The position numbers and the translations under genes are program-made. Below, piece after piece: positions 43,473 through 54,091 of a stretch of DNA of 64,000 nucleotides. Origin of the DNA: Cornus controversa (taxonomy: Eukaryota; Streptophyta; Magnoliopsida; Cornales; Cornaceae). The stretch lies in assembly GCA_026545225.1 (NCBI GenBank), contig CM048847.1, positions 10,348,501 through 10,412,500 on the forward strand, read 5' to 3'. Numbering within the stretch: the first letter of the stretch is position 1; each line of letters starts with the position of its first letter. Below the pieces are notes generated by a model. The model was not told the DNA's origin and did no database searches. It saw only the letters and a list, made by a program, of their open reading frames with translations.

Positions 43473-44260
43473 TTGCTAAAGAAATTTAGCTTGGAGGACG
43501 CCAAACATGTAAAAACTCCTATGAGTAATGCCTCTAAATTTGATAAAGATGAAAAGGGAAAAGATGTTGATATCAAGAAATATAGAGGAATGATTGCAAG
43601 TCTTTTGTACTTAACGGCAAGTAGACCAGACATTATGTTTAGTGTTTGCTTATGTGCAAGATTTCAATCATGTCCCAAAGAATCCAATTTAAGTGCCGTT
43701 AAACGAATCTTCAAATATTTGAGTGGCAGTATTAATTTGGGACTTTGGTTTCCTAGGAATACATCCTTTAACCTCATAAGTTATTCAGATACCGACTTTG
43801 CTGAATGCAAATTTGATAGGAAAAGCACAAGTGGCACTTGTCACTTCCTAGGACACTCCCTAGTATCATGGTCAAGCAAGAAATAAAATTATGTAGCTTT
43901 GTCAACGGCGGAAGCCGAATACGTGGCAGTCAGTAGTTGTTGTGCACAAACACTCTAAATCAAACAACAACTTGAGGATTTTGGACTTACATTTTATCAC
44001 ATACCCATTAGATGTGATAATACAAGTGTTATATGTATTTCCAAAAATCCAATTCAACACTCAAGAACAAAGCACATTGATATTAGACTTCATTTTTTGA
44101 GAGATCATGTGTCTAAAGGAGATATTGAGCTTGTGTTTGTGAATACCGAAAAATAATTAGCCGATATTCTCACTCAACCTCTTCAAGAAGATCAATTTTG
44201 AACAATTAGAAGAGAAATTGGTATGACTAGTGCTTGCGAGGTAAAAAGTTCATGATTTTA
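43473..44260 (+). pseudogene. Sirevirus RNase H
   Basis: MLKKFSLEDAKHVKTPMSNA, KYRGMIASLLYLTASRPDIM, NLISYSDTDFAECKFDRKST (catalytic SDTDFA) and SGTCHFLGHSLVSWSSKK are open for 137 codons to a TAA where Gln is expected. The frame then continues NYVALSTAEAEYVAVSSCCA, CDNTSVICISKNPIQHSRTK and HIDIRLHFLRDHV, the normal C-terminal motifs, interrupted by further stops. Confidence 0.9.
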
Positions 44261-44279
44261 GTACAAAGTTCATTTTAGA

Positions 44280-44545
44280 CAGCATAAGTCGACTGATAAA
44301 GACTTTATGACTGTTTTGTTCAAAACAGTCGACTTATTCATTTTCATAAGTCGACTGATCAAGGAAAAGCCTGAATGACTGTTTTAATTGACACAGTCGA
44401 CTTATCACTTACCATAAGTCGACTAATCAATTAATGAAGGTGATGCTTCAAATAATAAGTCAACTTATCATTTTCATAAGTCGACTAATGCGTGCGTATA
44501 TATATATACATCATCCTTTATCAGTCGATTCATTTGTCGATCTCT
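44280..44545. repeat. Array of AGTCGACT-cored motifs downstream of Sirevirus pol
   Basis: ATAAGTCGACTRAT and its reverse complement ACAGTCGACTTAT alternate about seven times at about 30-40 bp spacing (44286, 44328, 44347, 44394, 44411, 44456, 44476), so neighbouring copies can pair. The same motif family recurs in both LTRs. This is a non-coding, structured region just before the post-pol ORF. Confidence 0.85.
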
Positions 44546-44647
44546 TCGCCTTCTTCACGATGTTTCTTCTCAATCTCTCCCATCTAAACCATCCTCTTCT
44601 CCTCTCGCTGTAACTCACCCACCATCTCATCCCTTCCATCATCCACC

Positions 44648-45855
44648 ATGCCTCCAAAAACCCTAGGAGGGAGAGCTTTTCTTGACAGAAATGTCAGCTC
44701 TGATGAAGAACACGTTGAACGGTGCCAATAACACTGGAATGAAGGGAAACTGTCTCGTCCTTCAGAGCCACCAACTCAACTGATTCCTCCCTCTCTCTTT
44801 AGGAACTACATCTACCAAATGCGTTACAACAACAAGTTTACAAATTTTATTATAGAGAAAGGTAAGGATGTCTCACCAATTACTTGAGCTGACTTATAGT
44901 TGAACACGTTTAACTATTTTCATGCTATTGGTTGGAGAAATTTGTCATATTGGACAAAATTCAATACCCCCGGTTAGTTCATGTGTTCTATGCTCATTTG
45001 GAAGAAGAAGAGAGAAACGAAAATACTTTTCTCTCTTTTGTTAAGGGATGGGAAATTTGTTTGACTACCGAAAAGTTGCGAGCAATTTTCCATTTTCTAG
45101 AGGGAGATTTCCAGCATTACTACACCTATGATTAGGCAACTGTTCAAAATTTTGATCCTATACAGGCCCTTCAACAAATGTGTAATGCCCCTTATATCTC
45201 AATTGCTAATAGAATATAGGCCGATAGGCTCATACTTGAAGCCCGTATCCTTCATACCATTATCGAGCATGGCATTCTGCCAAAATTGGAAAGTCGCTCC
45301 AATATGAATTACATGGAGACATTCATCATTAGGTGTCTTCTCAATGGAAAGAAACTCGATCTTGCCCATCTTATTTTTCATCACATGAAAGAGTGCGTTT
45401 CAAGGCCTCGGTCTCGACTATTTTATGCTCTTCCTCTCACTAGGATATTTGAACACTTTGGGGTAAATCTTGCAAGTGAGGGAATTAAGAGACCAGTTGC
45501 AAGGATAGACCACCTTAACGACTCTACTCTCAAAAGGATGCACTTTAGGATGCATTCAAATGGGTCTTGGTAGAAGCCAGTTGGAGAATTTGCTGATGAG
45601 GCTGAAAATGAAGAACAAGAGGAAGGTGACACTTCACCTATGATGGCACAGATCATTTCTCGCCTGGATGCTCACATGGTTATTGCTCAAAGAAATGAAG
45701 CAAAACTTGAAGCCTTGCGGGCTGATTTTGAGCAGTTTCGGGCTGATTCGAAAGAGGAGTCTACATCCTTGAGCACTAGACTCACAGCTATCCATGAGGA
45801 TTTAAAGGACGTTCGTCACTTCTTCTCTATTCCTCCTCGCCCTACGGATACATGA
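44648..45855 (+). pseudogene. Sirevirus post-pol ORF (putative plant transposon protein / env-position ORF)
   Basis: It starts MPPKTLGGRAFLDRNVSS at 44648 and changes frame once near 44930 to EKFVILDKIQYPRLVHVFYA. It continues SFVKGWEICLTTEKLRAIFH, AHLIFHHMKECVSRPRSRLF and YALPLTRIFEHFGVN, then a coiled-coil tail (EAKLEALRADFEQFRADSKE) ending at 45855. Stops occur at 44729, 44886 and a few later sites. Some Sireviruses carry an ORF in this env position; no signal peptide or membrane segment is seen here. The sequence resembles what databases call a putative plant transposon protein domain. Function unknown. Confidence 0.75.
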
Positions 45856-45883
45856 GATGACAGGATGGGTTATTTTTTATGAA

Positions 45884-46371
45884 GACAAAGGGGGAGAAGA
45901 TTGAATGATTGATGTGTAGCCCTTTACGTCATTTAGAACTTAGAATTTATTTATTATGTATTGGATATATTGCCTCATTTAGAACTTAGAATTTATTTCT
46001 TATGTATTGGATATATTTTGGGATGATGATTATCTATGTTTTGGATATTTTTGGGATGATGATCCAATGAACCATTTTGTGCTCTAAATTTCTTTATGAA
46101 TGGTCAATTTCCTTGAGAATCCAATAGTATGATACATTATGTGAACTTTGTGGTTGGATTCTTTTTCCTTGTGTTATGATTATAGAAAATGCTTGTGAAT
46201 CTTATTTGAAATTTTGATCAAAAGCATGAGTTTATTGAAAAATGATTCATTTGTCACTCTTGTGAAATATTGTGTTCATATTGTGCATAATGATAGGGGG
46301 AGCATCTTTGAATGCACTTTATACTTTATTTGAACATATCAATATTTTGTCATCATCAAAAAAGGGGAGAT
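45884..46371 (+). other. Sirevirus 3' untranslated region with several polypurine tracts
   Basis: ACAAAGGGGGAGAAGA at about 45886, ATAGGGGGAGCA at about 46294 and AAAAAAGGGGAGAT ending at 46371, directly before the 3' LTR, are candidate plus-strand primers. Multiple PPT copies are a described trait of Sireviruses. A 45-bp near-duplication (TTATGTATTGGATATATT twice) lies at about 45950-46020. Confidence 0.75.
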
Positions 46372-47810
46372 TGTTGACCCAAAGGTTTTAACCAAAGGGC
46401 AATCTTATAATTTTGATGATAACAAACCATTAATGTTGTTAAGTACTAACATTTACATTGAGTGATTGTTTAGAATAATCATCTATTCAAGAAAGCATTC
46501 ACAATGAGGATAAAACATTCAAGATGATATGAGCAAAAGAATTCATCCCATTGAAATGAAGTTGACACATCAAACTTTAAGAATCATGCCAATCAAAGAA
46601 GATTTGGGGTAGTTAGGAAATGGTGAGAATTTAGGTAATCTTGTAAAGCTTATTTCAATATCTTGCTAGAAGCTCAAATTCTCAAAAACAAGTTTTTAAG
46701 ATCATGTGCATATCATTCTTACATTTCATAATGGTCTTTAGCCTCTTGAGAATAGGACTTGATCACATTTAATCACATCTTTTAAGTCCTTGAAGGTTTA
46801 AGCTTTGTTTGCATATCAAAACTAAGTTTTTCAATGTTCAGCATGTATCAGTTGACTTATGCAATCCTATCAGTCGACTAATACAGACTATGAGTTCTTG
46901 ACATTCCCAGAGGGAGAGACTAGTCGACTTATGAAAATGCATCAGTCGACTTATGCCTTGAAATATTTTTTAAGAAAGTTTTCCTCAGTTAACTAAGCAT
47001 CATCTAACTTGGACAGAACTTTTTAGCCATTTGTAGAGTGGCAAATTAGTCGACTTATAGAATCTCATTAGTCAACTTATATTGTTTCAAAACTCATTTT
47101 TGCCTTCAAAATACTCATGAGTCGACTAATGCTAAATGACCATTCGACTAATCTTATGGAAACAAATTTGAAACGGCTAGTTGACTGCATTTAATGTTGC
47201 CTAACCACCTCCAACAGCCATATTTTTGAAATAGACGTTATATATGAGTCTTGATCTGTATTTATGAGTAATATACACCAAATATACACTTCTTGATCAT
47301 CATTTACTCATCTCACCTACATGAAACAAAGATTTGAGTTTCAAACTTGAGATTCATTTATTGCTATAGTTATGTGCTGAAACTTGAGCATTTATTCTTG
47401 AGAGATGTTATTTATTGTACTCCAATCTTCCTCTCATTCATTGTAAAGGGTTGGTTTAAACCCTAGAAGACTAGGTGAAGGACTTCACTTAGCAAGAGAA
47501 GGAAGAAGCTTGTAAGCTTCATTGTAAAGGTTTGCTCTCCACCCGAAAGGAGAAGCCTTAGTGGATTTGGGGAAATTTCAAGAGGGATCTTGAGTCGTGG
47601 AGTAGGGGATTTCGAACCACGCTACATCTTGCGTCACTTGTGTTTGATTCTCTCTAACTCTCTCTCTTATCTTTATGCATCAATTTCATTTTAACTATTT
47701 CACTATTGCTTTTATTTAGATTTGTTCTTGCAATTTAAATTAGTGAGAAATTGTCATAGTTTTCCATTGACCCTATTCAGCCCCCCTCTAGGGTCAATAC
47801 TTGGGTAACG
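46372..47810 (+). repeat. Sirevirus 3' LTR
   Basis: Begins TGTTGACCC and ends GGGTAACG; the final A of the CA end has become G. It is about 95% or more similar to 37960-39383 by eye. Confidence 0.95.
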
Positions 47811-47815
47811 GATAT

Positions 47816-48020
47816 ATCTTACGAAGAGAGGCCGATTCAAATTTTGGACTCTAGGGTGCAAGTGCTTTGGGACAAGAACATTCCATTGGTTAAAGTGCTT
47901 TGGAGACATCACAAAGTTGAAGAGGCTACATGGGAATGAGAACAAGAGGTCCACTTAAATTATCCCACGTTGTTTACCACTTGAGGTATGTTTATAATTT
48001 TGAGGACAAAATTTCTTGAA
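47816..48020 (+). pseudogene. Gypsy-2 integrase C-terminus (chromodomain-like), downstream part
   Basis: Following the GATAT duplication, the frame reads SYEERPIQILDSRVQVLWDK then NIPLVKVLWRHHKVEEATWE, stop, EQEVHLNYPTLF. The VKVLW..H..EEATWE pattern is the chromodomain-like end of Tekay/Del-type integrases. Confidence 0.85.
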
Positions 48021-48031
48021 GGTGGGGAGGT
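48021..48031 (+). other. Gypsy-2 polypurine tract
   Basis: GGTGGGGAGGT abuts the LTR start TGTAGAGACC, the expected location and composition for the plus-strand primer. Confidence 0.8.
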
Positions 48032-49740
48032 TGTAGAGACCAGGTCTAATTTTGATCAGTTCCTAATTTATTCCATTTATTATTTATACAAATGATGTAG
48101 AATGATGTAACATGCATTGTAAATGTGAAATGCATGTTTGGGGACTTGTTTAGAAGTCCAGGGGTTTTTGTTAAGCCAATTGGTTCATTTTGAGATTTTT
48201 GGGTCGGGTGCGCTGAGAAAATTGGATATGTTTTTGAAAAATTTTATTTTTAGTTTTTAGACCAAATGAAATGTTAAAGGAGTTAAGGAATTAATTTTGG
48301 AGCCGTAGCGGCTTTCGAAATCGAAAACGGAGGTTGGAAGGTTACATTAAGTGGCTTAGGGGCATTTTGGTCTTTTTGCACCCTAGTTGATTTAAATATC
48401 AAATGGATAAGATATTTCCTCATTTCACACAGCCACTACAGCCAGACATAGATGTTATCTCCCTTTTCTTCATCCCTTTTCATTCTCTCTTAATTTTGGA
48501 GCCTTTAAGCTTGGATTTGAAAGGTGCTGGTGAAGGACGAAGTGTTCTACACGGCAAGGGCTATGATTTGAACTAAACATGGTCAAATTTGGTAGACTTT
48601 AACGCTTTGAAATTTGTAGGGTTTTTCTAGAAAAAGCTTGAATCTTGAGGTAGGGCTGTTTCTTCTCTCTTAGTCATCGATTTGTAGGTTATTGGTGAGT
48701 TTGAGAAGGTTTGATTGAGTTTAGCATGCTTGGGAGGGTGGCATGGTTATGCATAATGTTCCCCTCTTTCATTGTGATTAAATGCATACTAAAGTTGTTC
48801 ATATTTGTGATATATGATAGTTGTGAGTTTATACATGTAATATGTATGGATTGTGAGTATATGATTGATATACGTGGGTTTGTATACATGTATGAGATAT
48901 AAGTATGATATGGACATATAGGTGTATATATGTGGTATGTGAGAACATGGTACATACTAGAATTGATATATAGCATGAATGTATGTAGGAGAGGTTGAGA
49001 AACATGTTATATATGATATATTGCTTAATGTGCATATATATATCGGAGTTTTGTCCAAGGGAGTCATACATGGAGTTTGGAGTTGTCCAACCATGCTATG
49101 GTAGTGGTAAAATTATCCACTAAGGTTTAACCATCAGAGTTTTCCAATCATACCGAGGCTAATGATTAGAAATCAGAGTAGTCAAAATTCTTGTGATTGT
49201 TGGAGTTGTCCAATCACAATGGCAAGACCATTATATTGCCAAAAATGTATGATTTTTGGAGTTGCCCAATCATACGAGTGTCATTGGAGTTTTCTAACAC
49301 TACATGACCATCGGAGTTAACCAATCATGTATAAGTATCGGATTATGACCGAGAAAGATATGAATCTAAAGATACTTATGTGTTTAACTGTTAAGCATAA
49401 TGAATATTTTAAATGCATATATGTAGTGCATTGAATTATTTTATATACAAGTATTGAACATGTCATGTAGAATAGTGACATCATGATTGCATATCATGTA
49501 GGTTGGTGTCGGGTTGATACCTAGGTGGGTTGGGGCATTCCTACTAAGCTAGTTGTTTGCTCACCCCTTTTCCCCCAAAAATTTTCAAATAAAGCACCGA
49601 CAATGGATGGAACTTAAGTAGTTATGTGGAGTAATTGATTGCATTTTTTGGGGTTTTGAGTATCTATATATGTACGTATCATGTTGACACTTTTGAGAAG
49701 TTGTAATATGAATGTTGGAAAAGTATTTTGGTACATTGAT
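48032..49740 (+). repeat. Gypsy-2 3' LTR, 3'-truncated
   Basis: Starts TGTAGAGACC. It shares with LTR B the TTTCGAAATCGAAAACGGAGG block, the TCGGAG array (49040-49350) and GGGTTGGGGCATTCC. It stops where a different LTR (TGTAAGTACC) begins at 49741, before the palindromic and terminal parts seen in LTR A and LTR B. Confidence 0.85.
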
Positions 49741-50117
49741 TGTAAGTACCATGACCAACTATAGCTAGTTTCCTTTTTATTTTCATTTATTGCCATATAA
49801 GCAATTTAAATAATTATATGCATGTTTTAAATGTGAAATACATGTTTGGAGACTTGTATAAGGGTCCAGCGAAGTTTTGGGAACATTTGGTGAAATCTAA
49901 GATTTTTGGGTTGGGTAAGCCTGGGACAAGGGTCAGGTGGGCTCGAAAAATCCAAAAACTTTAGAATGATACCCAATTTTAAGATTAGATTAAATAAAAT
50001 ATTTGATGAATTATGAAATCGATTTCGAGTCCGAAGGAGTGTTCGAAATTGAAAATGGAGTCCAGAAAGGTACGTTGAGTGATTAGTGGCGTTTTGGTAA
50101 ATTGGAGAGGCTATGGC

Positions 50118-50125
50118 TATAAATA
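50118..50125 (+). promoter_or_regulatory. Probable TATA box of the LTR at 49741
   Basis: TATAAATA in the same position relative to the GAAAATGGAGTCC block as in LTR B (8201-8208). The pyrimidine-rich stretch CATTATCTCATTCTATATC follows. Confidence 0.5.
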
Positions 50126-51597
50126 TAGGAGAGAACAATTCAGCTCCCATTATCTCATTCTATATCAGCCGAGTAAGAGAATCCAATATCTCTCTACAAT
50201 TCCTTCTTCCTTCTCTCTAGATTTTGAGGGACTTGGAGCTTGAATTGGAAGACACCGAAGAAGGAAAGATCGACCTATGCAACGAGGGCTCGAGTTTGAT
50301 CTATTCAAAGTCAAATTCGAACAAAGTTGATTTCAGTGAGAATTGAAGATTTTGTATAGAAGCTCTTCTAAACTAAGGTAGGGATGCTTAAACCATGAAA
50401 TTCGGAGTTTGTGTGAGTATATTGGTTGTCTATGGCAACCAATTGGTTATATGTCTATAAGATGTTTGTCAAAGCTAAAACATGCTAGATTATATAATTA
50501 AATTAATTCTCAATGTGAATTGATATGATTACGTGTTTATAATTGCTATATGTCATTATATGGTATAATAAATGAGAAATGTGAGAGAATTATATGTGTT
50601 TCATGTGTAGATGTGAATGTGACACTTATGTGTTTGATAAATTACCTTAAAGAGTATGATTGGAAGTAAAGAATGATTTGATTATCGATATAAATGCTAT
50701 GAAATGTGAAAATGTAATACATGTTCAAATGTGTGTGCATGTGAGACTTATATAGAAATGTGCAAGAATGTCAAGTAGTTATTATGTTACATTTTATGGT
50801 ACGTATACATATTAGCATGAGCATGTGAAATCTATATCCATGCATGGGAAGCATATGGTGAGGGTGGTGAGCTCAACTGGATAGCCTTGTTATTGGAGTC
50901 CTTTTAATGAGGGAATAGGATGGCAGAGTCCTATAAAGAAACAATAGGATGAACTTGTTATTGGAGTCCCAATTAGATAGGATTGGATGGCCCTATTATT
51001 GGTGTCTAATGGTTGTGTGAAGAAAGGATGAGGGAGAAGTGTATATCATATTGCATTATATGTAGCTCATGATATGGTTAAAATATGTGATTATCTGAAT
51101 AATGTGATTAAATGCAAATATATATTTATGTGGTATTCATAGAACTTGTAGAGTTATGTTTTAGACATTTCTACTGAGCATGTTGGAGTTCATCCCATGA
51201 GTATTAACTCTTTTCAAGAAATTACAAGGAGGTAGCGGAGTCTCTCCAATAGTGAGTTGGTGTAGAGCATAACTAGCTTACATTTGAACATATAGTATTT
51301 ATATTTGAATGCATGTCCGGGATGTGGACTATATGCATATGTTGATCATGTATATGACCTTTAATAGTTCGAGAACATGCTTATGATTCATACATTTAAT
51401 TGCAATGTTCGAGCATAGTAAATGTAAATGATGTGAATGAGGATCTATATTTTCCATTTATGTCCAGTTATGCATGCATGATAATTATGGGGTTAATTGA
51501 GTTGAGAAAATGTAAAATGGACCATGTGTTGCATGTAAAAGGACAACTCGCTGCATGATTACGATGGAGTGTAATGTGCATTACAATGCATCATCAT

Positions 51598-51615
51598 ATT
51601 ACGATGTATCGTAAT
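51598..51615. repeat. Near-perfect palindrome in the LTR at 49741
   Basis: ATTACGATGTATCGTAAT is self-complementary except for the central two base pairs. Related partial copies occur at 51556, 51582 and 51734. Confidence 0.75.
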
Positions 51616-52101
51616 GTTATGATTGGTCACATAATGCCTTATAATGCATCGTATAATTAAGGGAAAATTATTGTCAAAAATAGCGTGTTTTGCACCTTAT
51701 TAAGATACTTGGTCGATGGATTATAATCTAGGTTACGATGCATTGTAATGTCTAGATGTTAAGTGTGCTAAGATGAGTGAACAGATGGGCATGATGAGTT
51801 TTGTGGGGCCCTGTAGTGAGAATGTGACCCTTGAAATACAATGATATTGATTTACATGATAATGGTTCCACTAGATTATGAGATTACAACTTAGATTGAT
51901 TAACCTTGTGTGACATTCTGGGTTTGGGAATTGTTAGAATGAGAGATCTCGGTAGTTCAGGTCAAAACCAAGAGTGATAGATGGTATTTTCCATGGTTGT
52001 TCGGGTCGTGGGGTGACGACCAAGCGATCATGACACCTAACAACTCAGAGTTCAGACTCGGACCAGGGGAGTCTTGGAGGTCCAAATTTTTGGGCATGAT
52101 A

Positions 52102-52677
52102 TTGGTTCTACTTTTGGGGAATTGGATTTTATATGTATATTCTAGACTTGATCTGACGTTTATGATGTAATTGACATATGCTTGTGATTTTAAATGCTTT
52201 CACATGTATTTTTAGTTATATGAAATGTGGTATGATGTCAGTGGGATTCATGATTGATGGTGAATGTGTATTAGTCATCCTAATGGAAAATAGGACTTAA
52301 CAAGAATTTTCTACCAATGGGTTTCGATTAATCGAAAACCCAACTTCGATTAATCGAAGACCCATGTTTGATTAATCAGAGAAACTGAGTAAATTTGGAT
52401 TCCAAAACCAGCATATTTCGATTAAAGCATCAATAAAAATTTGATTTAATAGCTTCAATTAATCAAAAGTACCTCTTTGATTAAACAATTGTATTGTTCA
52501 CAGCATATATTAAAATTGCCCCAAACTTCAAACAGACATAGTTTATCAATTTTAGATTAGAATTAAGTGTAGTTTCATTTGAAATTGAGTGATTGGAATC
52601 CTCTTTCTAATGGGCTTGGTCTCATCTTGGGATCCTAGACACACACAAAACTAAGTCTTGAGATCGTAGAGTTACTT
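52102..52677. other. Unassigned sequence with TTCGATTAATCGAA palindromes
   Basis: Two perfect 16-bp palindromes lie side by side: TTTCGATTAATCGAAA (52322-52337) and CTTCGATTAATCGAAG (52344-52359). Four or so diverged relatives follow (TTTGATTAATCAGAG, CTTCAATTAATCAAAAG, CTTTGATTAAAC) down to about 52490. No open frame of interest. It may be part of an unidentified LTR. Confidence 0.6.
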
Positions 52678-52905
52678 TATCCAATTCATCTCATGCACCT
52701 CACGTGGAGGTTAATCCACTCCGGTACATCTTAGACATCTCCATAAAGGTCACCATATCCAATTCATCTTGGACACCTCTATAGAGGTCAGTCTATTCAA
52801 TTCATCTCATGAGCCTCACCTAGAGGTCACTTTGTCCAACTCACCTCATGTACCTCAACTAGAGGTCATTCCATCTGATTCATCTTACACATTTGTTAAT
52901 AGATC
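52678..52905. repeat. Minisatellite, about 39-bp unit
   Basis: Five to six diverged copies of CCAATTCATCTCATGCACCTC then ..TAGAGGTCA.TCTA. For example, units begin at about 52678, 52757, 52796 and 52835. Copies differ at 15-25% of positions, so the array is old. Confidence 0.8.
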
Positions 52906-53595
52906 ATTCTACTAAGCCCTTCTCAAATGAAGGCAATTTTAACTCCTTAGTCAATACATTTTAAGACTTTTTTTTAAATGAAGGCCACTTCCAAATCCTT
53001 AGTCTACGCATCATAAACCCTTCACGGATGAAGGCAGTTTTCAAATCCATAATCTGCATATTCTAAGACCTTCTCAAGTGAAGGCCATTTCCAAATCCAA
53101 TCTACTCATCCTAAGCCCTTCTCAGATGAAGGCCATTTCCAAATCCTTCATCTACGCATCATAAGCCCTTCTCGGATGAAGGCCATTTACAAATATTTAA
53201 TCTACGCATTCTAAGTCCTTCTTGGGTGAAGGCCATTTACAAATCCTCAGTATACACATCCTAAGACCTTCTCGGATGAAGGTTATTTCCAAATCCTTAG
53301 TTTACGGATCCTAATCTCTTTTCAGATGAAGACTTTCAAAACCCTTAGTGCACACATCCTAAGCCTTCTTGAATGATGGCAACTTCTAATCCTTAGTTCA
53401 CATATTCTAAACCGGAACTACATTTGACCTCATTCTCAATGTAATCAAGATATGTAGGCAATTTGGGAATTCCTGATTTTAATCATATTTTTCATCTAGT
53501 TCAAGTCCATTCAACTCCAAGCCCTTGTCATATGAAGGTATTATCAAATACATCCGTATCCTGAAAGATCATCACACTCCAAGCCCTTCTCATAT
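52906..53595. repeat. Minisatellite, about 50-bp unit
   Basis: About ten copies of a unit close to CTAAGCCCTTCTCGGATGAA then GGCCATTTCCAAATCCTTAG then TCTACGCATC between 52910 and 53400, with degenerate copies again at 53518-53595. It begins where the 39-bp array ends. An LTR fragment cuts it at 53597. Confidence 0.85.
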
Positions 53596-53596
53596 G

Positions 53597-54091
53597 TGTA
53601 GAGACTAGGTCAAATTTTGACCGATTTTCCTTTTATTCATCATTTTTGTCATAAATTGATTTTAAATTATATTGCATGTGCTTTGATTATGAAAAACGTG
53701 TTTGAGAACTTGTTTAGAGGTTCAAGGAATTTTTGAGCCATTTGACTCATTTTGAGATTTTTGCCTTGCCAAGGCTCATGGCTCGGGTTGGGTGGACCCA
53801 GGAGGCTGGATATTTTTTTGAAAAATATTATTTTTAGTTTTACACCAAATGAAATTTTAGAAGAGAAATGAAATCAATTTCAGAATAGTAGTCACATTCA
53901 AAATAAAAATAGAGGTCGGGATGATATGTTAAGTGGCTTAGAGTTGTTTTGGTCATTTTATGACATGGATGCTACAAATATCAGAGTGTAGATATTTCAA
54001 CCACTTTCTCTTGACCAAAATAGCCACCCACTTCTTCTTTCTCCCTTCTCTTCATCTCTTTTTTCTTTCTCCTTTGATTTGGGAGCCTTAA
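53597..54091 (+). repeat. 5' part of a Tekay-like LTR (TGTAGAGAC type)
   Basis: Starts TGTAGAGACTAGGTCAAATT, matching the gypsy-2 3' LTR start, and continues through GAGATTTTTG, ACCAAATGAAAT and the GAGGTCGGGATG block. It stops at the TRIM-like element at 54092. It belongs to a different LTR family from the gypsy-3 3' LTR, so it is not that element's 5' LTR. Confidence 0.8.

Larger units (their letters stand above)
37960..47810 (+). mobile_element. Sirevirus (Ty1/copia), complete but decayed, nested in gypsy-2
   Basis: LTRs of 1424 and 1439 bp (37960-39383, 46372-47810) enclose a PBS, Gag, Pol (PR-IN-RT-RH), an extra post-pol ORF and several polypurine tracts. GATAT flanks both sides (37955-37959, 47811-47815). 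The long LTRs, the SIRE-type Gag, the ORF after pol and multiple AAAGGGGGAGA-like tracts fit the Sirevirus (Maximus/SIRE) lineage. The 15-bp LTR length difference is one indel (TTAATGTTGTTAAGTAC region). Removal of the element and one duplication restores the gypsy reading VEDDISYEE. Frameshifts and stops occur in every protein. Confidence 0.95.
49741..52101 (+). repeat. Full-length LTR of a second Tekay-like family (TGTAAGTACC type), probably solo
   Basis: It aligns with the gypsy-3 3' LTR at 56758 from the first base and ends GGGCATGATA at 52101, resembling the GGGGCATGACA end of LTR B. Neither a PBS nor a PPT adjoins, so it looks like a solo LTR. The flanks TTGAT and TTGGT are a one-mismatch candidate duplication. 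It contains three copies of a TTGTTATTGGAGTCC-type motif (about 50885-51005) and a cluster of TTACGATG..CGTAAT palindromes (51555-51750). Confidence 0.65.

Noticed and set aside
48689-49071. Minus-strand frames of 95 and 80 codons rich in Tyr, Ile and His
   Set aside because: They arise from TATG/ACAT-rich LTR sequence and are not conserved between the related LTRs.
52678-53595. Possible CRISPR array
   Set aside because: Units are contiguous diverged tandem repeats with no unique spacers, and the sequence is plant nuclear DNA.
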